Below, in pieces: positions 15,624-23,623 of a DNA stretch of 55,566 nucleotides. Each line of letters begins with the position of its first letter. The first letter of the stretch is position 1. Source of the DNA: Flavobacteriaceae bacterium. GTDB lineage: Bacteria; Bacteroidota; Bacteroidia; Flavobacteriales; Flavobacteriaceae. The notes under the pieces are model-generated. The model was given only the letters and a program-made list of their open reading frames with translations. It made no database searches and had not been told where the DNA came from. The DNA lies in the NCBI GenBank assembly GCA_002721275.1, contig PBJZ01000011.1, positions 26,280 through 81,845 of the forward strand, read 5' to 3'. The translations under genes were made by a program, and so were the position numbers.

Positions 15624-16176
15624 TTTTTTTAAATGGATTTATTTCAGAGTTCTAGGTTGGGAACTCGTTGGTGAAATGCCAAAAATTAAAAAAATGATTT
15701 TACCGGTTATACCCCATACGCATTGGAATGATTTTTTGATGGGAATAATAATTCGAAACGTTATTGATGAAAAAATAAATTTTATTGGTAAAAAAGAAAT
15801 ATTTGGACCTTTAACTGGTTGGTTTTTTAGAATCATGGGAGGCACATCTGTTCAAAGAAATAGCAAATCTAATACTGTAAATGTAATTGCTGAATTGTTT
15901 CAAAAAAAGGAAATTTTTAGATTAGCTTTATCACCTGAAGGAACAAGAAAAAAAGTTAAGGATTGGAAAACGGGATTTTATCATATTGCAAAAGTTGCAA
16001 AAGTTCCCATTTGTCTTGTATCATTTGACTATGGTAAAAAACAAATAGTATTTCATAAATTATTTTATCCAACTGATAATATAAAGGAGGATATGAAATT
16101 TTTAAAGAGTCAATTCGTTGGTGTAGTTGGAAGAATTCCGGAACGCTCATGGGTTTACATGGAAAGAACCAATTAA
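15616..16176 (+). CDS. PlsC-like acyltransferase family protein
   Basis: 186 aa from the ATG at 15616-15618; the frame is open to 15580 but the conserved part begins with MSSFFKWIYFRVLGW. The acyltransferase motifs are HTHWNDFLMG (HX4D catalytic pair, near residue 36), then GPLTGWFFRIMGGTSVQRN near 66 and LSPEGTRKKVKDWKTGFY near 106. These are the block I-III motifs of the glycerophosphate acyltransferase superfamily. It is shorter than classical PlsC (about 240 aa) and lacks a clear N-terminal membrane helix beyond the first 15 residues. A lipid acyl transfer role is likely, but the acceptor is not known. It converges on yebC with a 4-bp overlap. Confidence 0.87.
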   Translation: MSSFFKWIYFRVLGWELVGEMPKIKKMILPVIPHTHWNDFLMGIIIRNVIDEKINFIGKKEIFGPLTGWFFRIMGGTSVQRNSKSNTVNVIAELFQKKEIFRLALSPEGTRKKVKDWKTGFYHIAKVAKVPICLVSFDYGKKQIVFHKLFYPTDNIKEDMKFLKSQFVGVVGRIPERSWVYMERTN

Positions 16177-16883
16177 ACTTTCATTGAATGAAATACATTC
16201 TGAACATCTTCGTCTTGCTCAATTTTTTTAATTAGTTCTTCTACAATATTTCGTTTATCTTCATCTAATTCTTTTGGAGATAGCGCTATTCTTTCAAAAG
16301 AGAACGATAATATTTCAATATTTCTTTTTTCTAATTCTTTTTGTATGATCCCAAAATTTTCAAACGATCCACAAATAACAATTTCATCCTCATCGTAAAA
16401 TACTTCTTCAACACCGAAATCAATAAAATCAAGCTCAATTTGTTCTTTATTATTTACTCTTTTATCTATTCGAAATATACATATTCGCTCAAACATAAAA
16501 TCTACTGAACCAGAGGTTCCTAAATTTCCATTTGCCTTACTAAAGTAGCTTCGAATATTAGCAACACTTCTGTTATTATTGTCACTTGTGACCTCAATTA
16601 TTAACGCTACCCCGTAAGGTGCATATCCTTCAAAAATCATTTCTTTGTAATTTTCCGTACTTTTTTCAGAAGCTTTTTTTATTGCCCTTTCTATATTTTC
16701 TTTGGGCATATTTGCGTTTTTTGCATTTTGAATTACAGCACGTAGTTTTGAGTTATTTAATGGATCTGGACCACCATCTTTTACTGCCATTACAATATCT
16801 TTTCCTATCCTTGTGAATATTTTGGCCATTGATGACCAACGTTTCATTTTTCTTGCTTTTCGAAATTCAAATGCCCTTCCCAT
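16173..16883 (-). CDS. YebC/PmpR family protein
   Basis: 236 aa. The N-terminal MGRAFEFRKARKMKRWSSMA variant is typical for Bacteroidota; then FTRIGKDIVMAVKDGGPDP and NAKNANMPKENIERAIKKA form the first domain, and FEGYAPYGVALIIEVTSDN the second. YebC proteins were long called transcriptional regulators; recent work ties them to relief of ribosome stalling on proline-rich stretches, so both roles should be kept in mind. It is the last gene of the minus-strand thr run, 30 bp after the SDR gene. Confidence 0.95.
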   Translation of the reverse strand: MGRAFEFRKARKMKRWSSMAKIFTRIGKDIVMAVKDGGPDPLNNSKLRAVIQNAKNANMPKENIERAIKKASEKSTENYKEMIFEGYAPYGVALIIEVTSDNNNRSVANIRSYFSKANGNLGTSGSVDFMFERICIFRIDKRVNNKEQIELDFIDFGVEEVFYDEDEIVICGSFENFGIIQKELEKRNIEILSFSFERIALSPKELDEDKRNIVEELIKKIEQDEDVQNVFHSMKV

Positions 16884-16913
16884 AAACTTATCTTAATCGT
16901 AAATATAAATGTA

Positions 16914-17735
16914 TCAAACTTTTTTAGATATAGGCTCAAGATCCTTAATTGCATCATCAATTGAATAATTTAGATGTTTTGGTAATTTATTTTTTTTGCT
17001 TAACAATGCTAGATATCTGATTTCATTAGATGTGTATATTCTTTTGTATACTACTTTTGTCATAAACCTTGAATATGCAATCTTTTCTATTAATTCTGAA
17101 TGTGTTATTAAGTTATTTGTACCTAGGTGAAATATACCGCTTAACATTTGATTTATTATAAAGTGAATTTGTTGGGTCAATCGATTTAAACTCGAGAAGT
17201 TTATGATTAAGTTTGGAAAAACCTCTAAGGGTATTTTATTTTCAATTAAATAATCTATATCCATTATCCTTTTTGATTTACGACCAAAAACAATTGCTGT
17301 TCTGATAATAACTTTTTTACTATATCTTAATTTTATCATAGCATTTTCCATTTTTATTTGAAGTTTTCCGTACTTACTTTCAGATAATGTTTTATCATAT
17401 TCGTATGATGGATAGTTATGAAATGCGTCAAATACATTTGCTCCTGATATATGCATTAGTCTACAATTATTATTAATACAATAATCAACTAATAAGTTTT
17501 GGATATTAATCAACTTATTTGGTTCCCCTCTAAGTGAATTAATAATTAATTTTGGTTGAGTAAACTTTAAAATACTAACTAAACTTGATATTGATAAATC
17601 AAAAAAAATTTTTTTTTTATTAATTGTATTTTTTTTTGTAAAGTAGGTGATATAGCTATTGTAATATGGTGAAAGTTCTTTGTACAAGGCATTACCTATA
17701 GTTCCACTTCCTCCAAGTATTAATATATTTTTCAC
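16914..17735 (-). CDS. RmlD-like NAD(P)-dependent sugar-nucleotide reductase family protein
   Basis: 273 aa with a GTG start at 17733-17735 that overlaps the gcvT stop (GTGA). ILILGGSGTIGNALYKEL at the N-terminus is the Rossmann nucleotide-binding loop. NCRLMHISGANVFDAFH near residue 92 and YEYDKTLSESKYGKLQIKME near 112 match the extended SDR active-site region, with the second tyrosine and lysine (KYGKLQ) in a YxxxK arrangement. VIIRTAIVFG near 140 follows. It is similar in plan to dTDP-4-dehydrorhamnose reductase, but there are no other rhamnose genes nearby. The substrate is unknown. Confidence 0.78.
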   Translation of the reverse strand: MKNILILGGSGTIGNALYKELSPYYNSYITYFTKKNTINKKKIFFDLSISSLVSILKFTQPKLIINSLRGEPNKLINIQNLLVDYCINNNCRLMHISGANVFDAFHNYPSYEYDKTLSESKYGKLQIKMENAMIKLRYSKKVIIRTAIVFGRKSKRIMDIDYLIENKIPLEVFPNLIINFSSLNRLTQQIHFIINQMLSGIFHLGTNNLITHSELIEKIAYSRFMTKVVYKRIYTSNEIRYLALLSKKNKLPKHLNYSIDDAIKDLEPISKKV

Positions 17736-18817
17736 AATTGATTTTTTACAAATGGTAATTTGGATATTTTTGCTTTTAATTTTTTGTTTCTTACTTCAAT
17801 ATATACATCTGTTCCAACGTCACAACTATCAGTGTTTACATATCCTAAACCAATTCCAATTTCAAGACTAGGTGAGTGAGTCCCTGAACTTATATGGCCT
17901 ATTTCAACCCCAAATTTATCATAAATTTTATATCCTGATCTAGGAATTCCCTTATCAACCAATTGTAGACCAATCAACTTTTTATTTGTACCATTTAATT
18001 TTTCAAATTTTAATTGTTCGATATTTACAGAATTCTTATTTGTATTTGTAATCCAGCTGAGTCCAGCAGATATAGGAGATGTTTTCTCATTTATTTCATT
18101 TCCGTAAAGACAATATCCCATTTCAATTCTAAGTGTATTTCGTGCCGCCAAACCAACTGGAATTACATTTAAAAAATTTCCAGCATCGAAAATAGATGTC
18201 CATATTTCAATTGCGTTATTTTTATTACAATATATTTCTACACCGCCTGAGCCAGTATATCCAGTTGACGATATAAGAGTATTTGGTATACCTGCAAAAT
18301 CTGTGGTTGTGTGTCTGTAATATTTTAGGTCCTTTATATCTGCTAATTTATTTACAATTTTCATTGAATTTGGCCCTTGAATTGCTATTAAACAAGTTTC
18401 TTCAGAAATATTATCAATTTTTGCATTAAACTTTAAGTTCCATTTATTAATCCACCTCCAATTTTTTTCAATATTTGAAGCATTAACCACTAATAAATAT
18501 TCTTCTTTTTTTGTTCTGTATATTATTAAGTCGTCAATAACACCCCCACTTTCATTAGGAAAATAATTATATTGAGCTTGACCAACTTCGATTTTCTTTA
18601 TATTATTACTACAAATTTTTTGTAACAAGTTTATCGCATTTAAACCACTAATTAAAAACTCCCCCATATGTGAAACATCAAATATTCCGACATTACTCCT
18701 AACACTCAGATGCTCATTTTTCACACCGGAGTATTGAATTGGCATTTCATATCCAGCAAAAGGTCCCATTTTTGCTCCCAATTTTTTGTGAATACTGTGC
18801 AAAACCGTTTTTTTCAT
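17732..18817 (-). CDS. gcvT: Glycine cleavage system T protein (aminomethyltransferase)
   Basis: 361 aa from the ATG at 18815-18817 (MKKTVLHSIHKKLGAKMGPF); a TTG 9 bp upstream overlaps the thrC stop and is less likely. GcvT moves the aminomethyl carbon from the H-protein lipoamide to tetrahydrofolate. Motifs are FAGYEMPIQYSGVKNEHLSV near residue 19, VGIFDVSHMGEF near 42, TGYTGSGGVEIY near 172 and GLAARNTLRIEMGYCLYGNE near 205. gcvP and gcvH are not in the window. The gene is separated from thrC by only 5 bp, tying glycine/one-carbon metabolism to threonine synthesis in one transcript. Confidence 0.96.
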   Translation of the reverse strand: MKKTVLHSIHKKLGAKMGPFAGYEMPIQYSGVKNEHLSVRSNVGIFDVSHMGEFLISGLNAINLLQKICSNNIKKIEVGQAQYNYFPNESGGVIDDLIIYRTKKEEYLLVVNASNIEKNWRWINKWNLKFNAKIDNISEETCLIAIQGPNSMKIVNKLADIKDLKYYRHTTTDFAGIPNTLISSTGYTGSGGVEIYCNKNNAIEIWTSIFDAGNFLNVIPVGLAARNTLRIEMGYCLYGNEINEKTSPISAGLSWITNTNKNSVNIEQLKFEKLNGTNKKLIGLQLVDKGIPRSGYKIYDKFGVEIGHISSGTHSPSLEIGIGLGYVNTDSCDVGTDVYIEVRNKKLKAKISKLPFVKNQL

Positions 18818-18822
18818 ATTAA

Positions 18823-20115
18823 TCAATTTTGTAGTAAAAAAGACTTTAGGTCATCATAATTTGACATTAGTTTAGAGCTAACTGTTTGTTTCGAAAAATC
18901 AATACTTTTGGGAATCTCGACTTTAATTTTTAGTTTTTTTTCTATTGTCTCAGCAAATTTTATGGGATGAGCAGTTTCTAAAAAAATACCTGTTGATTTT
19001 GTGTGAGATTTAAAATATTTCTTCAAACCCATGTAGCCTATAGCACCGTGAGGGTCAAGTATGTAATTAAACTCAGCATAAACTTTTTTAATTATTTTTC
19101 TTGTTTGGTTATCATTAAATCTATAACCTAAAATATCTTTTTTCAATTTATTGATATCGTTATTGTAGATCTTTTGAATTCTGGGAAAATTACTAGGATT
19201 ACCTACATCCATTGCATTTGAAATTGTTGGAATTGTTTTTTTTGGATCAAAAATTCCTGAATCCAAATATCTTGGAAAAGAATCATTTAAATTGGTACAT
19301 GCTATAAACTTATCTATTGGTAGACCAATCCTCTTTGCCATTAATCCAGCACATAAATTGCCAAAGTTCCCACTAGGGACTGAAAAAACGATAGGATAAT
19401 TATATTTATGAATGTTTTTGTAAGCGAAAAAATAATAAAACATTTGAGGCAACCATCTTGCAACATTAATCGAGTTTGCGGATGTTAGTTTGCAATTGCT
19501 TTTTATTTGTTCATCTAAAAAAGCATTTTTGACAAACTTTTGACAATCATCAAAGTCTCCATCTACTTCAATTGTAGTTATATTTTTCCCATAAGATGTC
19601 ATCTGTACCTTTTGTATTTCACTGACTTTACCCTTAGGGTACAAAATAATCACCCTAATTCCGGGAACATCATAAAAGCCATCAGCAACAGCACCTCCAG
19701 TGTCACCAGAAGTTGCGACCAAAACTGTTAATACACTATTTGAATTTCTATTAAAATACTCTAAACTTCTCGCCATAAATCTAGCGCCAACATCTTTAAA
19801 GGCTAACGTAGGCCCATGAAATAGTTCTAATGAATAAATGTCATCCCCAACATCAACAAGCGGAAATTCGAAGTCGATTGTTTTATCAATTATTGTAATT
19901 AAATTTTTTTTAGGAATACTTTTACCGATAAAGTTTTTTATTGAGTGATAGGCTATTTCATTAGTGCTTAAATTTTTTATTTCGCTTATAATTTTTTTTG
20001 GAAGGATTCTTATTTCAGAGGGAAAGTATAATCCCCTGTCAGAGGCAATACCATTTAAAACTGCGCTCTCAAAATCAACAGGTCTAGAAGAGTGATTTAA
20101 ACTTTGATAGATCAT
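18823..20115 (-). CDS. thrC: Threonine synthase
   Basis: 430 aa, the long proteobacterial/Bacteroidota type. This PLP enzyme converts O-phosphohomoserine to threonine. The PLP lysine is in ELFHGPTLAFKDVGARFM near residue 110; VLVATSGDTGGAV near 139 and FSVPSGNFGNLCAGLMAKR near 243 form the phosphate cup. DPHGAIGYMGL near 361 is the C-terminal signature. Its ATG overlaps the thrB stop (ATGA), so thrB and thrC are coupled. Confidence 0.97.
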   Translation of the reverse strand: MIYQSLNHSSRPVDFESAVLNGIASDRGLYFPSEIRILPKKIISEIKNLSTNEIAYHSIKNFIGKSIPKKNLITIIDKTIDFEFPLVDVGDDIYSLELFHGPTLAFKDVGARFMARSLEYFNRNSNSVLTVLVATSGDTGGAVADGFYDVPGIRVIILYPKGKVSEIQKVQMTSYGKNITTIEVDGDFDDCQKFVKNAFLDEQIKSNCKLTSANSINVARWLPQMFYYFFAYKNIHKYNYPIVFSVPSGNFGNLCAGLMAKRIGLPIDKFIACTNLNDSFPRYLDSGIFDPKKTIPTISNAMDVGNPSNFPRIQKIYNNDINKLKKDILGYRFNDNQTRKIIKKVYAEFNYILDPHGAIGYMGLKKYFKSHTKSTGIFLETAHPIKFAETIEKKLKIKVEIPKSIDFSKQTVSSKLMSNYDDLKSFLLQN

Positions 20116-21038
20116 TCTTGAATAACTTTTACTCCATGACTATTTATTTTAGAAATAAATGTGTTGAAATTGAAAGGCTTTCCTGTAAAAATCTTTTCAA
20201 AACTCTCTTTGATTTTCAATGCTGTTTCCTTTCCTCTAGATATCGAAAATACTGATGGCCCTGATCCAGAGATTCCAAACCCTAGTGAACCGTTTTCTAA
20301 GGCGGATTCTTTTAGAGTATGAAAAAAGGGAATCTGCGGTGCTCTGACCTCCTCAATTATTTCATCTACCAAGCACCTTGATATTAGTTCGTAATCGCAT
20401 GTGTAAAGCCCACTAATCAAACCTCCCAGGTTAGCTGTTTGTTTAACTACTTTTTTCATTGAAACCTTTTTATTTAATACCTCTCTAGAAACAGATGTTT
20501 TTATTTCAATTGAAGGATGAAAAATTGTTACAAACAAATCTTTTGGAAATGGAAGTTTTAGAATATCAAATTTTTTTATATCTCGAATATATGTAAATCC
20601 ACCAAGCATTGCAGGAGCAACGTTGTCAGCGTGGGCTTCACCACTAGCAAAAGCCTCACCATCAACTGCATATTTAATTAAATCAATTTTGCTTACTTTA
20701 TTTTGAAGTAAATAATTTATTCCAAATACAGCACCTACTGCACTGGAGGCGCTACTTCCTAAGCCACTTCCAACAGCAACTTTTTTTATAATTTCTATTT
20801 CTATTCCAAAATCGGACGGATAGTTTTTAAGGTATGATTTGGCAGCTATACCTGCTACATTTTGATCGACTGATTTGGAAAGATTAGCTCCACTTATTTT
20901 TGTAATTCTTAATCCAGGTATTTTGGATTCTCTGAATATCATTTCATCTCCTGTATGGTCCAAGCAAATTCCTAGTATATCGAATCCACAGGATAAATTT
21001 GCCACACTGGAGGGAGAAATTACTTTTATAGATTTCAT
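20112..21038 (-). CDS. thrB: Homoserine kinase (GHMP family)
   Basis: 308 aa. It phosphorylates homoserine with ATP. The GHMP glycine-rich loop VAVGSGLGSSASSAVGAVFG is near residue 89; the N-terminal VISPSSVANLSCGFDILG and the C-terminal GFGISGSGPSVFSIS near 253 are the other GHMP motifs. It lies 2 bp after thrA and overlaps thrC by 4 bp. Confidence 0.97.
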   Translation of the reverse strand: MKSIKVISPSSVANLSCGFDILGICLDHTGDEMIFRESKIPGLRITKISGANLSKSVDQNVAGIAAKSYLKNYPSDFGIEIEIIKKVAVGSGLGSSASSAVGAVFGINYLLQNKVSKIDLIKYAVDGEAFASGEAHADNVAPAMLGGFTYIRDIKKFDILKLPFPKDLFVTIFHPSIEIKTSVSREVLNKKVSMKKVVKQTANLGGLISGLYTCDYELISRCLVDEIIEEVRAPQIPFFHTLKESALENGSLGFGISGSGPSVFSISRGKETALKIKESFEKIFTGKPFNFNTFISKINSHGVKVIQE

Positions 21039-21040
21039 AA

Positions 21041-23485
21041 TTATCTTTTACCTATTCTAATTATATCTGCAAATATTCCAGCAGCAGTGACATCTCCACC
21101 AGCACCAGCTCCTTTTACAATTAGGGGTTGATCAAAATATCTATTAGTGTAGAATAGAATTATGTTATCACTTCCTTCTAAGTTATAGAAATCATGATCT
21201 TTACTGATATTTTTTAAACCCACACTTGCTTTTCCATTTTGGAGTTCAGCAACATATTTTAGTTTACAATTTTGTTCAGAAGCTATGTTTAAAATTTTAT
21301 TAAAATGATTCGAGTGATCTTTTAATATTTTATAGAATTCTTTTTTTGATTTTGCCTTATTTGAATTTTTAGGTAGAAATGAATCATTTTTGATATCATT
21401 TAATTCAAGATTGTATCCAGACTCTCTAGCTAAAATTAATATTTTTCTGGCTACATCTATTCCGCTTAGGTCAATGCTAGGATCAGGTTCAGTATAGCCT
21501 AATTTTTCTGCCATCTTCACTACATCTAAAAAAGATTTTTTTTCATTAAAATTATTAAAAATATAATTTAAACTCCCTGACAGTATAGCTTGAATTTTAA
21601 TTATTCTATCGCCTGATGCTATTAAATTATTTAAGGTATCAATTATTGGTAAACCTGCTCCTACATTTGTTTCGAATAAAAAAGGACTATTAAATTTCCT
21701 AGATATATTCTTCAATATTCTGTAGTTTTTTAATTCATCAGCACAAGCTATTTTATTACAAGTAACAACAGCTATACTATTTTTTAAATACTTGCCATAC
21801 TCTTTGGATATTTCTTCACTAGCGGTATTATCTATAAAAATTGTATTTCTTAAATTTTGTGATTTTATATGTTCAAAGAAATTAGCTCTATTTGCACTTT
21901 CACCATTATTTAATAATTTTTCCCATTCTGATAACTTAATTGGTTGTTCTTTTAAAATCATTTTTCTGGAATTCGATAATCCCATAACATTAATTTTAAG
22001 GTGAAGATTATTTAATAGATATTTTTTTTGTTGACTGATTTGATCAATTAATTTTTTACCAACATTTCCAACACCAGTAATGAAGAGATTTAGTTCTTTG
22101 ATTTGGGCTTCGAAAAAACTCTCATGTAATGTATTTAGCGCCTTATTTACATTTATTTTATCAATCATAATCGATATGTTTCTTTCCGATGCTCCTTGAG
22201 CAATTGCTCTAATGTTTATATTATTTGAGCCTAAACTACTGAATAGTTTTCCGCTTATTCCTTGATGATCTTTCATCTTATCACCAACGATAGCAATGTT
22301 CACCATATCTTTTTCAATCTTGGCCGGGTAAACCTTTCCTAAACTTATTTCAAATTCAAATTCATCATCAATAGATTTTTTAGCTTTATCTGATTCTAGA
22401 GTTTGCACTGCAACACATATTGAGTATTCAGATGATGCTTGAGTAATCATAATTATATTTATCTCAGATTTATTTAATGATTCAAATAATCTGCTTGAAA
22501 AACCAGGAATTCCAATCATTCCGTTTCCTTCAAGCGTTACTAGTGAAATATCATCAATGTGACTTATACCTTTAACAATCTGACCATTCATTTTATTTGA
22601 CTTAGCTATTATAGTTCCATTTTCCTCGGGTCTAAAAGTATTTTTAATTACAACAGGAATCTCTTTTTTCATTAACGGTTGTAGTGTCGGAGGATAAATT
22701 ACTTTGGCTCCAAAGTGAGATAATTCCATAGCCTCGAAATAAGATAAATTTGGAATTGGTTGTGCTTGACTAACAATTTTAGGATTAGCAGTATACATTC
22801 CACTAACATCAGTCCATATTTCTAAAACTTCAGTATCTAGTATACTTGAAAAAATAGCTGCTGAGTAATCAGAACCACCCCTGCCTAGAGTAGTAGTTTC
22901 ACCATTTAAATCAGAGGCAATGTAACCAGGTAATATGGTTATGTTAGCATTTTCAGAATTAAAAAAAGTAATGGTTTTTCTTTTTGTAATTTCAAAATCA
23001 ACTATTTGGCGATTATTTTGAAACTTAGTGATAATTAATTGTCTTGAATCTTTTAGAACAATATTTAATTTTTTTTGTTTTAAAACTTCAAATATTATTG
23101 TACTTGACAAAACTTCGCCATAGCTCATAATCTTGGACGAACTTTTTTTGGTTGTTTCTGCGAGTGATTCTATTGATGATAATAAATCTTTAATCTCATC
23201 AATTTTTAAGTTTAAAAAACTGATTATTTTTTTTTGAAATTTGTTACTTATATTTTCATTAATTATTTTAATGTGTCTTTTCTTTATGTTGTCTAGTTTT
23301 TTTAAATATAATTTGTTTCCATTAGAGGCAAGATCAATTGAGGAGCTCAATAAATCAGTTATTTGAGCAAAAGCAGATACAACAACTATTAGTCTACTTT
23401 TATTATTCTTAATGATATTATATACATGTTTAATTGCCTCTGAATTCGCAATTGATGTTCCTCCAAATTTTATTACTTTGATCAT
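21041..23485 (-). CDS. thrA: Bifunctional aspartokinase / homoserine dehydrogenase
   Basis: 814 aa, close to the 820 aa of E. coli ThrA. The N-terminal kinase has VIKFGGTSIANSEAIKHV and TTLGRGGSDYSAAIFSSIL near residue 216. A pair of ACT-type regulatory segments follows (LVTLEGNGMIGIPGFSSRL near 310; VNIAIVGDKMKDHQGISGKL near 395). The dehydrogenase begins with LFITGVGNVGKKLIDQI near 463 and includes NVGAGLPIIDTL near 609 and EPDPSIDLSGIDVARKILIL near 672. The two ACT units suggest feedback control by threonine, as in E. coli. It heads the run thrA-thrB-thrC-gcvT-SDR-yebC. I found no threonine-rich leader peptide upstream. Confidence 0.97.
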   Translation of the reverse strand: MIKVIKFGGTSIANSEAIKHVYNIIKNNKSRLIVVVSAFAQITDLLSSSIDLASNGNKLYLKKLDNIKKRHIKIINENISNKFQKKIISFLNLKIDEIKDLLSSIESLAETTKKSSSKIMSYGEVLSSTIIFEVLKQKKLNIVLKDSRQLIITKFQNNRQIVDFEITKRKTITFFNSENANITILPGYIASDLNGETTTLGRGGSDYSAAIFSSILDTEVLEIWTDVSGMYTANPKIVSQAQPIPNLSYFEAMELSHFGAKVIYPPTLQPLMKKEIPVVIKNTFRPEENGTIIAKSNKMNGQIVKGISHIDDISLVTLEGNGMIGIPGFSSRLFESLNKSEINIIMITQASSEYSICVAVQTLESDKAKKSIDDEFEFEISLGKVYPAKIEKDMVNIAIVGDKMKDHQGISGKLFSSLGSNNINIRAIAQGASERNISIMIDKINVNKALNTLHESFFEAQIKELNLFITGVGNVGKKLIDQISQQKKYLLNNLHLKINVMGLSNSRKMILKEQPIKLSEWEKLLNNGESANRANFFEHIKSQNLRNTIFIDNTASEEISKEYGKYLKNSIAVVTCNKIACADELKNYRILKNISRKFNSPFLFETNVGAGLPIIDTLNNLIASGDRIIKIQAILSGSLNYIFNNFNEKKSFLDVVKMAEKLGYTEPDPSIDLSGIDVARKILILARESGYNLELNDIKNDSFLPKNSNKAKSKKEFYKILKDHSNHFNKILNIASEQNCKLKYVAELQNGKASVGLKNISKDHDFYNLEGSDNIILFYTNRYFDQPLIVKGAGAGGDVTAAGIFADIIRIGKR

Positions 23486-23541
23486 AAAGATTTATTAAGT
23501 ATGTTTAGTAAGAAAATTTGTTTTAAACAATTTGATTAACT

Positions 23542-23578
23542 TAAAACTTTACTTTAAAATTAAATATAAAAGTAAAGT
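23542..23578 (-). terminator. AT-rich hairpin after clpC (possible terminator)
   Basis: Perfect 10-nt arms ACTTTACTTT (23546-23555) and AAAGTAAAGT (23569-23578) enclose 13 nt. Read on the minus strand the hairpin follows the clpC stop by about 45 bp and is followed by TTTT. It has only two G:C pairs per arm, so its strength as a terminator is uncertain. It lies about 60 bp upstream of thrA and could instead be an operator. Confidence 0.45.
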
Positions 23579-23623
23579 AAAATGTTATTATTTACTTAAT
23601 AAATGATTAAAATTAAATTGTAT

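Noticed and set aside
23486-23623. Threonine attenuator or leader peptide before thrA
   Set aside because: No short frame rich in Thr/Ile codons and no competing hairpins; only the one AT-rich repeat was seen.
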